From: Thiobacillus sp.
GTDB taxonomy: Bacteria > Pseudomonadota > Gammaproteobacteria > Burkholderiales > Thiobacillaceae
NCBI GenBank assembly: GCA_030680405.1
Contig: JAUXVT010000010.1
Span: forward strand, 1-64,000
Direction of reading: 5' to 3'
DNA: 64,000 nt
The translations under genes and the position numbers were made by a program. Below the pieces are notes generated by a model, which searched no databases, was not told the DNA's origin, and saw nothing but the letters and a program-made list of their open reading frames with translations. Positions 8,772 to 18,445 of this stretch are shown here, in pieces (within the stretch, counting starts at the first letter, position 1; every line of letters starts with the position of its first letter).

Positions 8772-9299
8772 CTATGCGCCGATTTTGCGCAGTGCGGTTT
8801 CAAGCGTTGCGCGCGGTAGCCGCCCCAGATGACTCAGCACGATGTTGCCGTCGCGATCAAGCACGATCGTAAAAGGCAGCGCGCCGCTCGGGTTGCCGAG
8901 TTGCCGCGTCAGGCTGTGTGCCGCGCCCTCGCCGATCAGGATCGGATAGTTGACCGGCTGGCGCTGCAAAAACTGCGCGACGTTGGCCGAGTTGTCGATG
9001 GCGATGCCGACAAATTCGACTCCCCGGGGACGATATTGCGTGCGCAGGGCGACAAAATCCGGCATTTCCTCGCGACATGGTGCGCACCAGCTGGCCCAGA
9101 AATTCAGCACCACCACCTGACCACGCCATTGTGACAGCGGCTGCTCACGCCCCCTTATATCCGGAAAACCGAGTCGCCACAGCGCGGCGACGGCGGGCGC
9201 AGCAGGCGCTTGCGGCGCATAGCGCGTCTGCGCTAGCCAGATTCCCGCCGCCAGTGCGGCCAGTGCTAGGGGGATGACATAAAGCAGTTTTTTTTGCAT
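8772..9299 (-). CDS. TlpA-family thiol-disulfide oxidoreductase
   Basis: The 175-residue protein starts at the ATG at 9299. One N-terminal membrane helix (about residues 5-22) acts as an anchor or uncleaved signal. A periplasmic thioredoxin fold follows with the active site WASWCAPC (C72, C75) and the AhpC/TSA-TlpA segment [13 protein letters not shown]. TlpA/ResA-type proteins keep apocytochrome c or other periplasmic cysteines reduced. The ccsB, resB and cytochrome c4 genes lie 1.5-5 kb away on the same strand, which would fit a ResA-like role, but soxYZ lie in between. The exact substrate is not known. Confidence 0.9.
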   Translation of the reverse strand: MQKKLLYVIPLALAALAAGIWLAQTRYAPQAPAAPAVAALWRLGFPDIRGREQPLSQWRGQVVVLNFWASWCAPCREEMPDFVALRTQYRPRGVEFVGIAIDNSANVAQFLQRQPVNYPILIGEGAAHSLTRQLGNPSGALPFTIVLDRDGNIVLSHLGRLPRATLETALRKIGA

Positions 9300-9484
9300 G
9301 AGCGAGTATTGTCCGCAAAGCACGTCACCCCGCAAGCGGGGCGACCGTCATCTCCATTGAATCAATGAACTGTCGAGCCAAGCCATACTGCGGCCAGCAG
9401 CGGCCCCCGGGAAATTAGGTTGAAAAAGGCACTGAAACACCCAGGGCCTCGCCAGTCACGCCACCCAAGTGCGTTTCCTGCGGG

Positions 9485-9787
9485 TTAACTGGCACTGGTT
9501 TCGATGCTGCCCTTGTCGCCGGTGTTGTCCTCGGCGGTGACGGTGACCTTGTCGCCCGTTTTCATGCCCCTGACCTTGAACGCGTGGTAAGGATCTTTCG
9601 ATATGCCGCCGCCCAACTGGCCGTACAGCACGGTTTTGCCGTTGACGACGACGGTCATGTTTTTGACGAAATGCGCCGGCACCAGTTGGCCGCTTTTGGC
9701 GTCCTTGCGCAGACCGTTTTCCGAGGGATGGGTCATCAATATGCGGATATCACCGTTGCCCGCGCGAATTCGCATTGCAATTGCCAT
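9485..9787 (-). CDS. soxZ: Thiosulfate-oxidation carrier subunit SoxZ
   Basis: The 100-residue protein starts at the ATG at 9787 (MAIAMRIRAGNG) with a GAGGAGCTCACC ribosome site just upstream. The open frame continues into soxY, and the long form is rejected. It is an immunoglobulin-like SoxZ fold with the conserved HPSENGLRKD and VVVNGKTVLYGQLGGGISKDPYHAF segments. SoxZ dimerises with SoxY, which carries sulfur intermediates during thiosulfate oxidation in the periplasm. It has no signal peptide, as expected, because it is exported piggyback with SoxY. It lies 28 bp downstream of soxY. Confidence 0.96.
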   Translation of the reverse strand: MAIAMRIRAGNGDIRILMTHPSENGLRKDAKSGQLVPAHFVKNMTVVVNGKTVLYGQLGGGISKDPYHAFKVRGMKTGDKVTVTAEDNTGDKGSIETSAS

Positions 9788-9815
9788 GGTGAGCTCCTCG
9801 AATCGGGTAATGGAA

Positions 9816-10280
9816 TCAGCCGCCGCAGCCGCCGACAGTGACTTTGACTTCCTTGGTCGCCGTGTAGATCTTGCCGCCCGCCTTGACCACCGCGCGCACG
9901 TTGGCGGTTTGCCCCAGCTTGATGCGGGTGGACAGGGAGCCATCGAAATCGGACAGGGTGTACAGCGCGACCAGCGGGTAGGCGTTCTTCTCGCCCAGAA
10001 TCGCGATGGACTCTACATTGACCAGGGTGGTGACGACTTCCACCGGCACCACCGCACCGTTTTCCGCAATGTCGGGCGTCTTCACCACGATGTCCGGCGA
10101 TGGGGTTGCGCCGCCCGCACCAATCGCAGCGAGCGCGTCGGCCGGCTTGGTTGCCGAGAAACCTGCGCTATTCCAGTCAGCCAGGGCCTGGCCGGGCTTC
10201 AGCAACCCGGCTGCGACGGCCGTTGCGATCAACCCGGCCGAAGCGGCCGATTTGAGCAGAAGTCTGCGTGTCGTATTCAT
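9816..10280 (-). CDS. soxY: Thiosulfate-oxidation carrier subunit SoxY
   Basis: From the ATG at 10280 the protein is 154 residues. The N-terminus MNTTRRLLLKSAASAGL is a twin-arginine signal. The C-terminus ends VTVGGCGG, the swinging arm whose cysteine (C152) binds sulfane and sulfone intermediates. A GGAGAA ribosome site precedes the start. SoxY is the carrier for the Sox enzymes SoxAX, SoxB and SoxCD, none of which are in the window; only soxYZ is found here. This may be a secondary soxYZ copy, or the remaining sox genes may lie elsewhere. Identification is firm. Confidence 0.97.
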   Translation of the reverse strand: MNTTRRLLLKSAASAGLIATAVAAGLLKPGQALADWNSAGFSATKPADALAAIGAGGATPSPDIVVKTPDIAENGAVVPVEVVTTLVNVESIAILGEKNAYPLVALYTLSDFDGSLSTRIKLGQTANVRAVVKAGGKIYTATKEVKVTVGGCGG

Positions 10281-10801
10281 CTTTTCTCCTGGCGAAAAAG
10301 TGGCGGACCACGTTTGAGGACGAGATTGAATCAGGAAACTGACGATGCTCATTACAGACGTTCCGCAACAAACGTCAATCTGAAAATACTAAAATGAGCA
10401 AGCGCTTGGGTTCTAGAACTGGCGGACAGATCCCGCCGGATCCCTGCCAGGGGAAGACTGCAGGAAAGTGCCACCCCCTTCGAGTCTGCCCGGACTTGCA
10501 TGAACGACGGTTTTAATCGAGGCCGGGCCGAGATGGCGTCGGGAATGAGGAATCTGGGCTTGGGTTTGCGCGCCTGAGTGATTCGCCATCAGGCTAATTC
10601 ACTCATAACGCCCCGGCGGGCAACATATAAGGACGCGTACCGCATGCCGACGATGTTGGCGTGGGCAAGATGGGTGCGGGACTCGACGTCATGCCGGTCA
10701 CACGCGACAAGGGTGGGGTTGCGGTCAATCAGGGTAAGCTGACGCGGGGGCGTCCTCCAGGCTTTGCAGAAACGTTCCGCAGCCTGGCCTCCCCCTCCTG
10801 C
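10281..10801. other. 521-bp intergenic region upstream of soxY, no gene seen
   Basis: No credible coding frame was found on either strand. Visible structure: the palindrome CAAGCGCTTG near 10400, and overlapping inverted repeats around 10572-10605 (GCCTGA pairs with TCAGGC; TGAGTGATT nearly pairs with AATTCACTCA). The latter could be an operator or hairpin. The soxY promoter must lie here, but no clear -35/-10 or GG-N10-GC signal was recognised. Confidence 0.4.
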
Positions 10802-11941
10802 TTACAGCGTGCCGTAGGAATGCAATCCCGACAGGAACATGTTGACGCCAATGAAGGCGAAGACGGTGACGAACAGGCCGACCACCGCCCACCACGCTAG
10901 CATCGGACCGCGCAGGCCCTTGACCAGGCGGATGTGCAGCCAGGCGGCGTAGTTCAGCCACACGATCAGCGCCCATGTTTCCTTCGGATCCCATGACCAG
11001 TAGCCACCCCATGCCTCGGCCGCCCACATCGCGCCGAGGATGGTGGCGATGGTGAAGAAGGCAAAGCCGATGGCGATCGCCTTGTACATCATGTCGTCGA
11101 TCACTTCCAGCGTAGGCAGGCGGCTGGCGAGGATGCCGCGCGCAGCAAGCAGGTAACCGACGCCGAGCATGGCGGAAAGCGAGAATGAGCCGTAGCCGAT
11201 GAAGTTGGCTGGTACGTGCAGCTTCATCCACCAGGATTTGAGTGCCGGGACCAGCGGCTGGATTTCATGCGCGCCGCGGTCGAAGGAGTACCAGAGAATG
11301 AAGCCGACCGCCGCTGAAATCACCAGTAACACGAAGGCACCCATCTGACGGGTCTGGTAACGCGCTTCATAATATAAATATAGCATCGCAGTGATGAGGC
11401 AGAACAGCACGAACACTTCGTACAGGTTGGACACCGGGATATGGCCGACATCGGCGCCGATCAGGTAGGACTCGTACCAGCGCACCATCAGGCCGACGAA
11501 GCCCAGGGCCACGGCAGACCAGGTCATCGCACTGGCGGTTTTCATCGTGAATTCAGAGCGCGCCAGCAAGCCCGCCCAGTAGGTCAGCGTGGCGAGCCCG
11601 AACAGCGCGCACATCCACATGATGGCGGCCTGGCTGGAGATCAGGTATTTGAGGAAGAAGGCTTCTTCCATGCGCGCCAGGTTGCCCTGGTACTGGCTGA
11701 TGGCGAACAGGCTGATGGCGCCGACCACGATGAACAGCGGGCGAACCTGTTTCCAGAACCAGCCGAACACCGCCAGCGACGGAATCGCCGCCAGCAGGAT
11801 GGCTTTTTCATAGATGTCCATGTAGTCGCCAAAGCGCGACAGGGCGAACAGGCTGCCCGTCGCGACGACGGCGGCAAACAGCCAGTCAAACCACGACAGG
11901 CGCTTCAACAGCGGGGTGGGCTGATTGAGGGCGAGTTCCAT
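10802..11941 (-). CDS. ccsB: Cytochrome c biogenesis protein CcsB/CcsA (System II haem handling)
   Basis: The 379-residue polytopic membrane protein has about eight helices. The tryptophan-rich haem-binding motif AEAWGGYWSWDPKETW lies near residues 303-318, with conserved histidines in nearby loops. Together with ResB it forms the System II synthase that exports haem and attaches it to CXXCH motifs in the periplasm. Naming varies (CcsA or CcsB). It lies 36 bp downstream of resB on the same strand, giving the usual resB-ccsB pair. The nearby cytochrome c4 is an obvious client. Confidence 0.95.
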   Translation of the reverse strand: MELALNQPTPLLKRLSWFDWLFAAVVATGSLFALSRFGDYMDIYEKAILLAAIPSLAVFGWFWKQVRPLFIVVGAISLFAISQYQGNLARMEEAFFLKYLISSQAAIMWMCALFGLATLTYWAGLLARSEFTMKTASAMTWSAVALGFVGLMVRWYESYLIGADVGHIPVSNLYEVFVLFCLITAMLYLYYEARYQTRQMGAFVLLVISAAVGFILWYSFDRGAHEIQPLVPALKSWWMKLHVPANFIGYGSFSLSAMLGVGYLLAARGILASRLPTLEVIDDMMYKAIAIGFAFFTIATILGAMWAAEAWGGYWSWDPKETWALIVWLNYAAWLHIRLVKGLRGPMLAWWAVVGLFVTVFAFIGVNMFLSGLHSYGTL

Positions 11942-11977
11942 GATGGGGTCTCCGGATTGTTTCGCGAGCGTGGATGC

Positions 11978-13990
11978 TTATTTTGTAAGCGTATCCAGTG
12001 CCTGCGCGTGTTGGGTAAATTCTTTTTCGAAATCGATCGTGTGCTTGGCCGACGACATCGCCAGCAGCGCGTGGCCCGGCTTGATGCACAGCCACACCCG
12101 GCGTTCGCGCACAAAGAGCATGAAGAATACGCCAAGCGTCAGCAAAAACGAACCGAAGTAGACCACCATCTTGCCAGGCGAGCGGGTGAGCTGCAGGCCA
12201 CTGGCCTTGACCTCATCATATTGCGTCAGTTGCAGATAGATCGGCGCCCCATAGACGAACATGTCGCTCATGCTGTTGAGGGTGTCGCGCACCAGCCAGC
12301 CGGTGGCGTCATCGCCCTTGGGTGCGGGCAACCCGTCCTGGCGGTTGGCGATTTGCAGCGCCTCGAACGCGGCGAGTTCGAGTATGCGCAGATAGGTGCC
12401 TGCGGCCTTTTCGCCCTCGGCTGTGGGGACTTTCTCTTCGATGAAACGGCCCAGAGACTGAAAGCCGCCTTCGGCAAACAACGCCAGCACCTGGGTGGCG
12501 CTGAACTTCAGCTTGTCCTCGATTTCCGTGCCCCAGGCATTTTGCGGCAACGCCTGGCGGGCGAAGCGGGCAGCGATTTCGGGGCGCAATTCCGCATTCA
12601 GCAGCGCACCGCGCAGCCGCATGAAGCTGTCGATGTTGCCGCCCGCGTCGAGCGGCATACGCAGGTAGCGGAAGGCCTCGTTCGGCGATTCGCGCACCCC
12701 CGACATCAGGTACCAGCGGCCGTCGAGTTCCAGCGGCAGCATGTAGTTGCTGAACTCGCGTGCCTGCCCGCGCGCATCGCGCAGCTTGAACTGGAAGCTC
12801 GGGCCGACGTTGCGCAGATGCTTTTTGTCGCTGATCGGACTGCCGCCGAGCACGCTCATGGCGTCGCCGGACTTCTCGATTTCACCGCCCATGTTTTCGA
12901 TGTTGAACGGGCGAAAATCGATGAATTCGAGCGTGTGGTCACCCGCTGCGCTGGTCAGTGTGGCGCTCTGGTGCACCACGCCTTCGACGGGGAAGGCGGA
13001 GGCCGTGGGGGCGAACAGATTCCAGCCGCGGAGGGTTAGGCGGGTGCCGCCGTCGGCAAAACTCGCCTGATAGATGGCGACGCCGTCATGGATCAGCGGG
13101 TGATTGACGGCGATCGTCGCTTCGCGGATTTTTTTGCCCGAACGGTCGAACAGTTCGATGTCGCTCTCGAAGCTCTTCGGCTGGCCCGTGGTGTAGTGCT
13201 CGATGCGGAACTTCTTCAGCGCCACGGTGAAGGGCAGATCCTGCACCAGATAACCGTCGGCCACGTTGAGGAAGGCCACGTCCGCGCTGGAGCCCTCGGG
13301 AATCTGCACGCTGCCGCGAAACGACGGATTGGACGGCGACAGGCGCGAAATCGCCGGTACCTGGCTTTGTGGGATATCGCGCGTCTCGATCTTCTTGGTG
13401 CCCAGCACCTGCTGCACCTTGAATACCAGGTTGCCGTCCATCAGGCCGCCGATGCAGATCAGCACGATGGCCGAATGCGCCAGAAAATAGCCCAAGCGGT
13501 TCCAGCTGCCGGCCTTGGCGGCAAGCAGCACCCCATCCTCGCGCGGCAGACTTTTGACTTTATAGCCCTGGCCTTCGAGATAGCGTTGTGCGCTGGCGGC
13601 CAGCGCCTCGGGCGGGTGTGCGGTGGCCGCTTCGTGCCTGTGTTTGAACGCGTTTAGCGACTGTTCGCTGACGTGCTCGCGAAAGCTTTTCATCTCGCGC
13701 GCAAAGTTCGGTGCGTTGCGGGTGATGCACACGCTGACGGAGGCAACCAGGAAGGTCAGGATGAGCAGAAACCAGGCGGCGTGATAGACGTCATACAAGC
13801 CCAGCTTTTCAAACACCTGGAACCAGAACGGGCCGAGCTGGATGAAGTAGTTGCTGTACGGTTCGGCCTGCTTCAGCACCGTGCCAATTATGGAGGCGAC
13901 CGCGAGGATGGACAGCAGGCTGATGGCAAAACGCATCGAGCTCAGCAGTTCAAACAGGGACTTGCCGAAGGAGGGGGAGGCAGGGTTCAT
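11978..13990 (-). CDS. resB: Cytochrome c biogenesis protein ResB
   Basis: The 670-residue protein has three N-terminal membrane helices (SMRFAISLLSILAVASIIGTV, then two more around residues 70-180), a large periplasmic domain and one C-terminal helix (MVVYFGSFLLTLGVFFMLF). This is the ResB/Ccs1 layout. It partners CcsB in System II cytochrome c maturation and interacts with apocytochrome and haem. The length is typical of betaproteobacterial ResB. It is the first gene of the resB-ccsB pair, separated from cytochrome c4 upstream by an intrinsic terminator. Confidence 0.95.
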   Translation of the reverse strand: MNPASPSFGKSLFELLSSMRFAISLLSILAVASIIGTVLKQAEPYSNYFIQLGPFWFQVFEKLGLYDVYHAAWFLLILTFLVASVSVCITRNAPNFAREMKSFREHVSEQSLNAFKHRHEAATAHPPEALAASAQRYLEGQGYKVKSLPREDGVLLAAKAGSWNRLGYFLAHSAIVLICIGGLMDGNLVFKVQQVLGTKKIETRDIPQSQVPAISRLSPSNPSFRGSVQIPEGSSADVAFLNVADGYLVQDLPFTVALKKFRIEHYTTGQPKSFESDIELFDRSGKKIREATIAVNHPLIHDGVAIYQASFADGGTRLTLRGWNLFAPTASAFPVEGVVHQSATLTSAAGDHTLEFIDFRPFNIENMGGEIEKSGDAMSVLGGSPISDKKHLRNVGPSFQFKLRDARGQAREFSNYMLPLELDGRWYLMSGVRESPNEAFRYLRMPLDAGGNIDSFMRLRGALLNAELRPEIAARFARQALPQNAWGTEIEDKLKFSATQVLALFAEGGFQSLGRFIEEKVPTAEGEKAAGTYLRILELAAFEALQIANRQDGLPAPKGDDATGWLVRDTLNSMSDMFVYGAPIYLQLTQYDEVKASGLQLTRSPGKMVVYFGSFLLTLGVFFMLFVRERRVWLCIKPGHALLAMSSAKHTIDFEKEFTQHAQALDTLTK

Positions 13991-14020
13991 GGTGGCAGCA
14001 ATACCCTGAAGGGCACCAGT

Positions 14021-14049
14021 AAAAAAGGGTGACTTACGTCACCCTTTTA
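14021..14049 (-). terminator. Intrinsic terminator downstream of cytochrome c4
   Basis: Read on the minus strand, AAAGGGTGAC and GTCACCCTTT pair around a GTAA loop and run into a T-tract (complement of the A-run at 14021-14026). It ends the cytochrome c4 transcript and insulates resB-ccsB. Confidence 0.8.
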
Positions 14050-14154
14050 TCGACTCAGATTCGGTCAATAAGTTTACCCGCAAGGGGCAGGCCGTGTTTG
14101 TAAAGACGCTGTCCCAAGGGATACACCTTCGGATAAAGCGTCAACAACCACGCT

Positions 14155-14781
14155 CTACCGCAAGCCCTGAATATAAGCGGAAACGGCCTTCATGTCGGCA
14201 TCCGTCATCTTGGTGGCGATCGTGCGCATCATCTTGGCGCCGTCGTTGGCACGCGCGCCTACACGGAAGCTGTTCAACTGCGTGTAGATGTAGTCGCCAT
14301 GCTGACCAGCCAGACGCGGAAACTGGGTGGGAATCCCCTTGCCTTGGGGGCCATGGCAGGAGGCGCACGCAGGTACGCCGGCACCCTGAACCCCGCCGCG
14401 ATAGATTTTCTGGCCGAGCAGCGCCAGTGACTGATCCTTGGAGGTGCCCGGTTTGGGCTGCTGGGCGCTGAAATACGCTGCCAGATTCAACATGTCCTGC
14501 GGGGTCAGGTTGGCGACCATGCCCGACATAATGGCGTTCTTGCGCGCACCTGATTTGAACTCGGTGAGCTGTTTGTTGATGTATTCCGCATTGAGGCCGG
14601 CCAGCTTGGGGTTGGCCGCAGCGGCGCTGTTGCCGTCCACCGCGTGGCAAGCCGCGCAAACCTGATTGACGATGCTTTCTGCCGCCTTGGGGTCACCTTT
14701 GCTGGCCGGGCCAGTGGCAGGGGTACTGGCAAAAGCGGAGGTGGTGGCCAAAGCGGCGACCAAAGAGACGACGAGTTTCAT
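14155..14781 (-). CDS. Dihaem cytochrome c4
   Basis: The 208-residue protein starts at the ATG at 14781; a TTG one codon earlier is also possible. A signal peptide ends near ASA-FAS (about residue 19). Two cytochrome c domains follow, with CAACH at 42-46 and CASCH at 139-143, each with downstream methionines suited as axial ligands. Cytochrome c4 is a periplasmic electron carrier feeding terminal oxidases, and in sulfur oxidisers it can take electrons from the Sox system. It is transcribed divergently from engB with a 57-bp gap and has its own terminator. Confidence 0.95.
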   Translation of the reverse strand: MKLVVSLVAALATTSAFASTPATGPASKGDPKAAESIVNQVCAACHAVDGNSAAAANPKLAGLNAEYINKQLTEFKSGARKNAIMSGMVANLTPQDMLNLAAYFSAQQPKPGTSKDQSLALLGQKIYRGGVQGAGVPACASCHGPQGKGIPTQFPRLAGQHGDYIYTQLNSFRVGARANDGAKMMRTIATKMTDADMKAVSAYIQGLR

Positions 14782-14838
14782 CAACAGCTCCTGAAGCTTG
14801 CAAAACTTGGGAAAACGGGTAGTTTAGCGGTAACTAAT

Positions 14839-15465
14839 ATGACTGCCAAGCCCGTGCTCAATCGCGCCCAATTCCATACTTCGGTCGCCCAGCTGCGCGA
14901 CTTGCCCTACAGCCGCGCCGAAGTTGCGTTTGCCGGTCGCTCCAACGCCGGCAAATCGAGTGCACTCAACCTGTTAACGCGCAAAAACCGCCTGGCGTTT
15001 ACCTCCAAAACGCCTGGACGCACCCAGCTCATCAATTTTTTCGTGCTGGATGCCGACACCTATCTGGTCGACCTGCCGGGCTATGGCTACGCAAAAGTGC
15101 CGTCTGCCGTGAAGGCGAAATGGGAGGGCCTGCTGTCGCGTTACCTGCAGGAGCGTGAGGCGCTGGTCGGGATGGTCCTGATCATGGATGCGCGTCATCC
15201 ACTCACCCCGCTGGATTGGCAAATGCTCAACTGGTTCATCCCCACCGGCAAACAGGTGCATATTCTGCTGTCGAAGGCCGACAAATTGTCCAACAGCGAA
15301 AAGACCCTCACCTTGCGCCGCGTCGAACAGGAACTTGCCGCACTGGACAACGTCACAGTGCAGCTGTTTTCCAGCCTGTCGCGCCTGGGTGTCGAGGAAG
15401 CGGCGGCTTTGGTTGAAGGCTGGCTTGCCCAGGCCCCGCAGCAGGATACGCAGCCCACCGGATAG
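14839..15465 (+). CDS. engB: Ribosome biogenesis GTPase EngB (YihA/YsxC)
   Basis: The 208-residue protein starts at the ATG at 14839 (MTAKPVLNRAQFHTSVAQL); the longer frame overlapping cytochrome c4 is rejected. The G domain has the P-loop GRSNAGKS at 33-40, a switch region TSKTPGRTQLINFF, G3 DLPGYGYAK and G4 LSKADKL. This is the TRAFAC-class GTPase needed for large-subunit ribosome assembly. It is typically found next to cytochrome c4 and hemB in betaproteobacteria, as here. It is followed by a string of hairpins rather than a simple terminator. Confidence 0.97.
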   Translation: MTAKPVLNRAQFHTSVAQLRDLPYSRAEVAFAGRSNAGKSSALNLLTRKNRLAFTSKTPGRTQLINFFVLDADTYLVDLPGYGYAKVPSAVKAKWEGLLSRYLQEREALVGMVLIMDARHPLTPLDWQMLNWFIPTGKQVHILLSKADKLSNSEKTLTLRRVEQELAALDNVTVQLFSSLSRLGVEEAAALVEGWLAQAPQQDTQPTG

Positions 15466-15485
15466 TTGGGCCGGCCGCCTCCAAG

Positions 15486-16666
<1,181 letters not shown>

Positions 16667-16775
16667 TATCAGATTAAATTTCCGTCCATGTACTCCGTAA
16701 AAAAACAAGTGTATTCAATTAAATATTCGGGTGGGCGGCATGATCAGATTGCGAAGGTCAGATCACTCAGGAAAA

Positions 16776-17573
16776 ATGTCAGAAAAGCGTAAATTGCCCC
16801 ATATTTTCAAAAACAGGCGACGCAGCCCAGATGAGTGGGACAGTACCATTATTGCGGTATCGCCCTACACCCTTAAAGATCTGGTACTGGTTCCGGGCGC
16901 CGAGAGTCGTCAACCGCAACCTGAATTCATGGAGCAGCAAAACTTCAAAATCCGGCTTGCTCATACACAGGAGCGTGTTAACAATGCCAGTTTGTTGATC
17001 CAGCGCATGTACATGCGGCGTGGCTATCATGTCCCTGGCATGCAAAAAGTGCCAGACCGGATCACCCTGATGGCCTCACAGAATGAGGCTGTTGTCGGAA
17101 CCTTGACCCTTGGAATTGATTCGGGCAATGGGCTGATGGCCGATGAAAACTACAAGAAGGAAGTTGATCAGCTTAGGGCCGAAGGGCGCAAGATCTGTGA
17201 ATTGACGAAATTTGCCGTAGATCAGACGCGTGGGTCGAAGCGCGTCCTTGCGGGCCTCTTTCATATTGCTTATATCTATGGGCGTGTGCTGCAAAATCAA
17301 ACCGATGTGTTGATTGAAGTCACGCCCAGGCACGCCCTTTTCTACAAGCGCATGCTTGGCTTTGAGCCGTTTGGTGAAGAACGCCTCAATACCCGCGTCA
17401 ATACCATGGGTGTACTGTTGCGGCTGGAGATAGATTACGTCGACCAGCAAATTTCCCGTTGGGGTGGCAGAACAGATTCCGATGACGCCAAATCCGAGCG
17501 TTCACTCTATCCATATTTTTTCTCTAAAGAGGATGAGGAAGGGATTGTTCAACGCCTTTTAAGGGGTGACTGA
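16776..17573 (+). CDS. FeeM-type N-acyl amino acid synthase (GNAT-like acyltransferase)
   Basis: The 265-residue protein starts at the ATG at 16776, preceded by CAGGAAA; the frame is open 15 codons earlier. The core resembles FeeM/autoinducer-synthase folds: RLAHTQERVNNASLLIQRMY, then ASQNEAVVGTLTLGID (acyl-donor strand), ICELTKFAVD, and the closing ITVxPRHxxFYKRMLGFE-type segment (VTPRHALFYKRMLGFEPFG). Family members join a long-chain acyl group from acyl-ACP to an amino acid. It begins a tight cassette: its stop codon lies just before or inside the start of the ThiF-like gene. The acyl and amino acid substrates cannot be read from the sequence. The region looks less GC-rich than its neighbours. 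Confidence 0.8.
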   Translation: MSEKRKLPHIFKNRRRSPDEWDSTIIAVSPYTLKDLVLVPGAESRQPQPEFMEQQNFKIRLAHTQERVNNASLLIQRMYMRRGYHVPGMQKVPDRITLMASQNEAVVGTLTLGIDSGNGLMADENYKKEVDQLRAEGRKICELTKFAVDQTRGSKRVLAGLFHIAYIYGRVLQNQTDVLIEVTPRHALFYKRMLGFEPFGEERLNTRVNTMGVLLRLEIDYVDQQISRWGGRTDSDDAKSERSLYPYFFSKEDEEGIVQRLLRGD

Positions 17574-17583
17574 GTACATTCAG

Positions 17584-18444
17584 ATGCCATCATTCGATTA
17601 CAACACGGCCTTTTCACGGAATATAGGCTGGGTCACTGACGCGGAACAACAAACGTTGCGTAATAGCCGCGTCGCAATTGCCGGAATGGGGGGGGTTGGC
17701 GGGATTCACCTGCTTACTCTGGCGCGCTTGGGTGTCGGAAAATTTAACATTTCCGACTTCGATACCTTCGATCAGGTCAACTTCAATCGTCAGGCGGGTG
17801 CGACCATGCGTACCCTCGGCCGAGCCAAGGTCGAGGTCATGGCCGAGCAGGCCCTGGATATCAATCCGGAACTGGATATCCGGACTTTCCCTCAAGGTGT
17901 CAGTGAAGAAAACATGGATGATTTCTTCAAGGATGTCGATCTTTATGTGGATGGCCTGGATTTTTTTGTATTTGAGGCGCGGGAGGCGGTATACCGGGCC
18001 TGTGAGCGGCGCAAAATCCCTGCGGTCATTGCGGCTCCACTTGGCATGGGCGTAGCGATTGTCAACATATTGCCGGGACAAATGACTTTCGAGGAGTATT
18101 TTCGCTTTTCGGGCGTCACTCATGAGGAGAAAGCGCTCCGTTTCTTGTTGGGGCTATCCCCTGCCATGCTGCAAAGAGGTTATCTGGTGGATCGTTCCAC
18201 CGTTGATCTTGCCGCGCGGCGCGGCCCTTCCACGGCGATGGCATGCCAGTTATGCGCTGGTGCTGCGGCAACCGAAGCCCTAAAGATTTTGTTGAAACGC
18301 GGAAAGGTATTGGCAGCGCCTCATGGTTATCAGTTTGATGCGTACCGGAACAGATTTACCCATACCTGGCGACCGGGGGGGAACAACAACCCACTTCAGC
18401 GTTTAGGCCTTGCCATTGCCCGACATCAACTTGGGTTTAAATGA
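17584..18444 (+). CDS. ThiF/MoeB-family E1-like adenylyltransferase
   Basis: The 286-residue protein starts at the ATG at 17584 (MPSFDYNTAFSRNIGWVT); an in-frame GTG at 17566 would overlap the previous gene by 8 nt. The Rossmann ATP-binding loop is VAIAGMGGVGGIHLL, followed by DFDTFDQVNFNRQAGA, the E1 equivalent of the arginine-containing nucleotide motif. Only one CXXC (CQLC) is visible near the end instead of the usual two, so the structural zinc site may be absent. E1-like enzymes adenylate a carboxylate. It resembles the N-terminal half of the mycobacterial Rv1355c (MoeY) type, with the next gene resembling the C-terminal half. Confidence 0.82.
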   Translation: MPSFDYNTAFSRNIGWVTDAEQQTLRNSRVAIAGMGGVGGIHLLTLARLGVGKFNISDFDTFDQVNFNRQAGATMRTLGRAKVEVMAEQALDINPELDIRTFPQGVSEENMDDFFKDVDLYVDGLDFFVFEAREAVYRACERRKIPAVIAAPLGMGVAIVNILPGQMTFEEYFRFSGVTHEEKALRFLLGLSPAMLQRGYLVDRSTVDLAARRGPSTAMACQLCAGAAATEALKILLKRGKVLAAPHGYQFDAYRNRFTHTWRPGGNNNPLQRLGLAIARHQLGFK

Positions 18445-18445
18445 A

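Noticed and set aside
10661-10900. Small plus-strand frame upstream of soxY and overlapping the ccsB 3' end
   Set aside because: It is opposite to the C-terminus of ccsB, has no ribosome site and no recognisable protein features.
16776-17573. LuxI-type acyl-homoserine lactone synthase
   Set aside because: The fold is related, but the conserved LuxI N-terminal arginine/tryptophan pattern is not seen, no luxR gene is adjacent, and the C-terminal PRHxxFYKRMLGFE-type segment is that of FeeM-like synthases.
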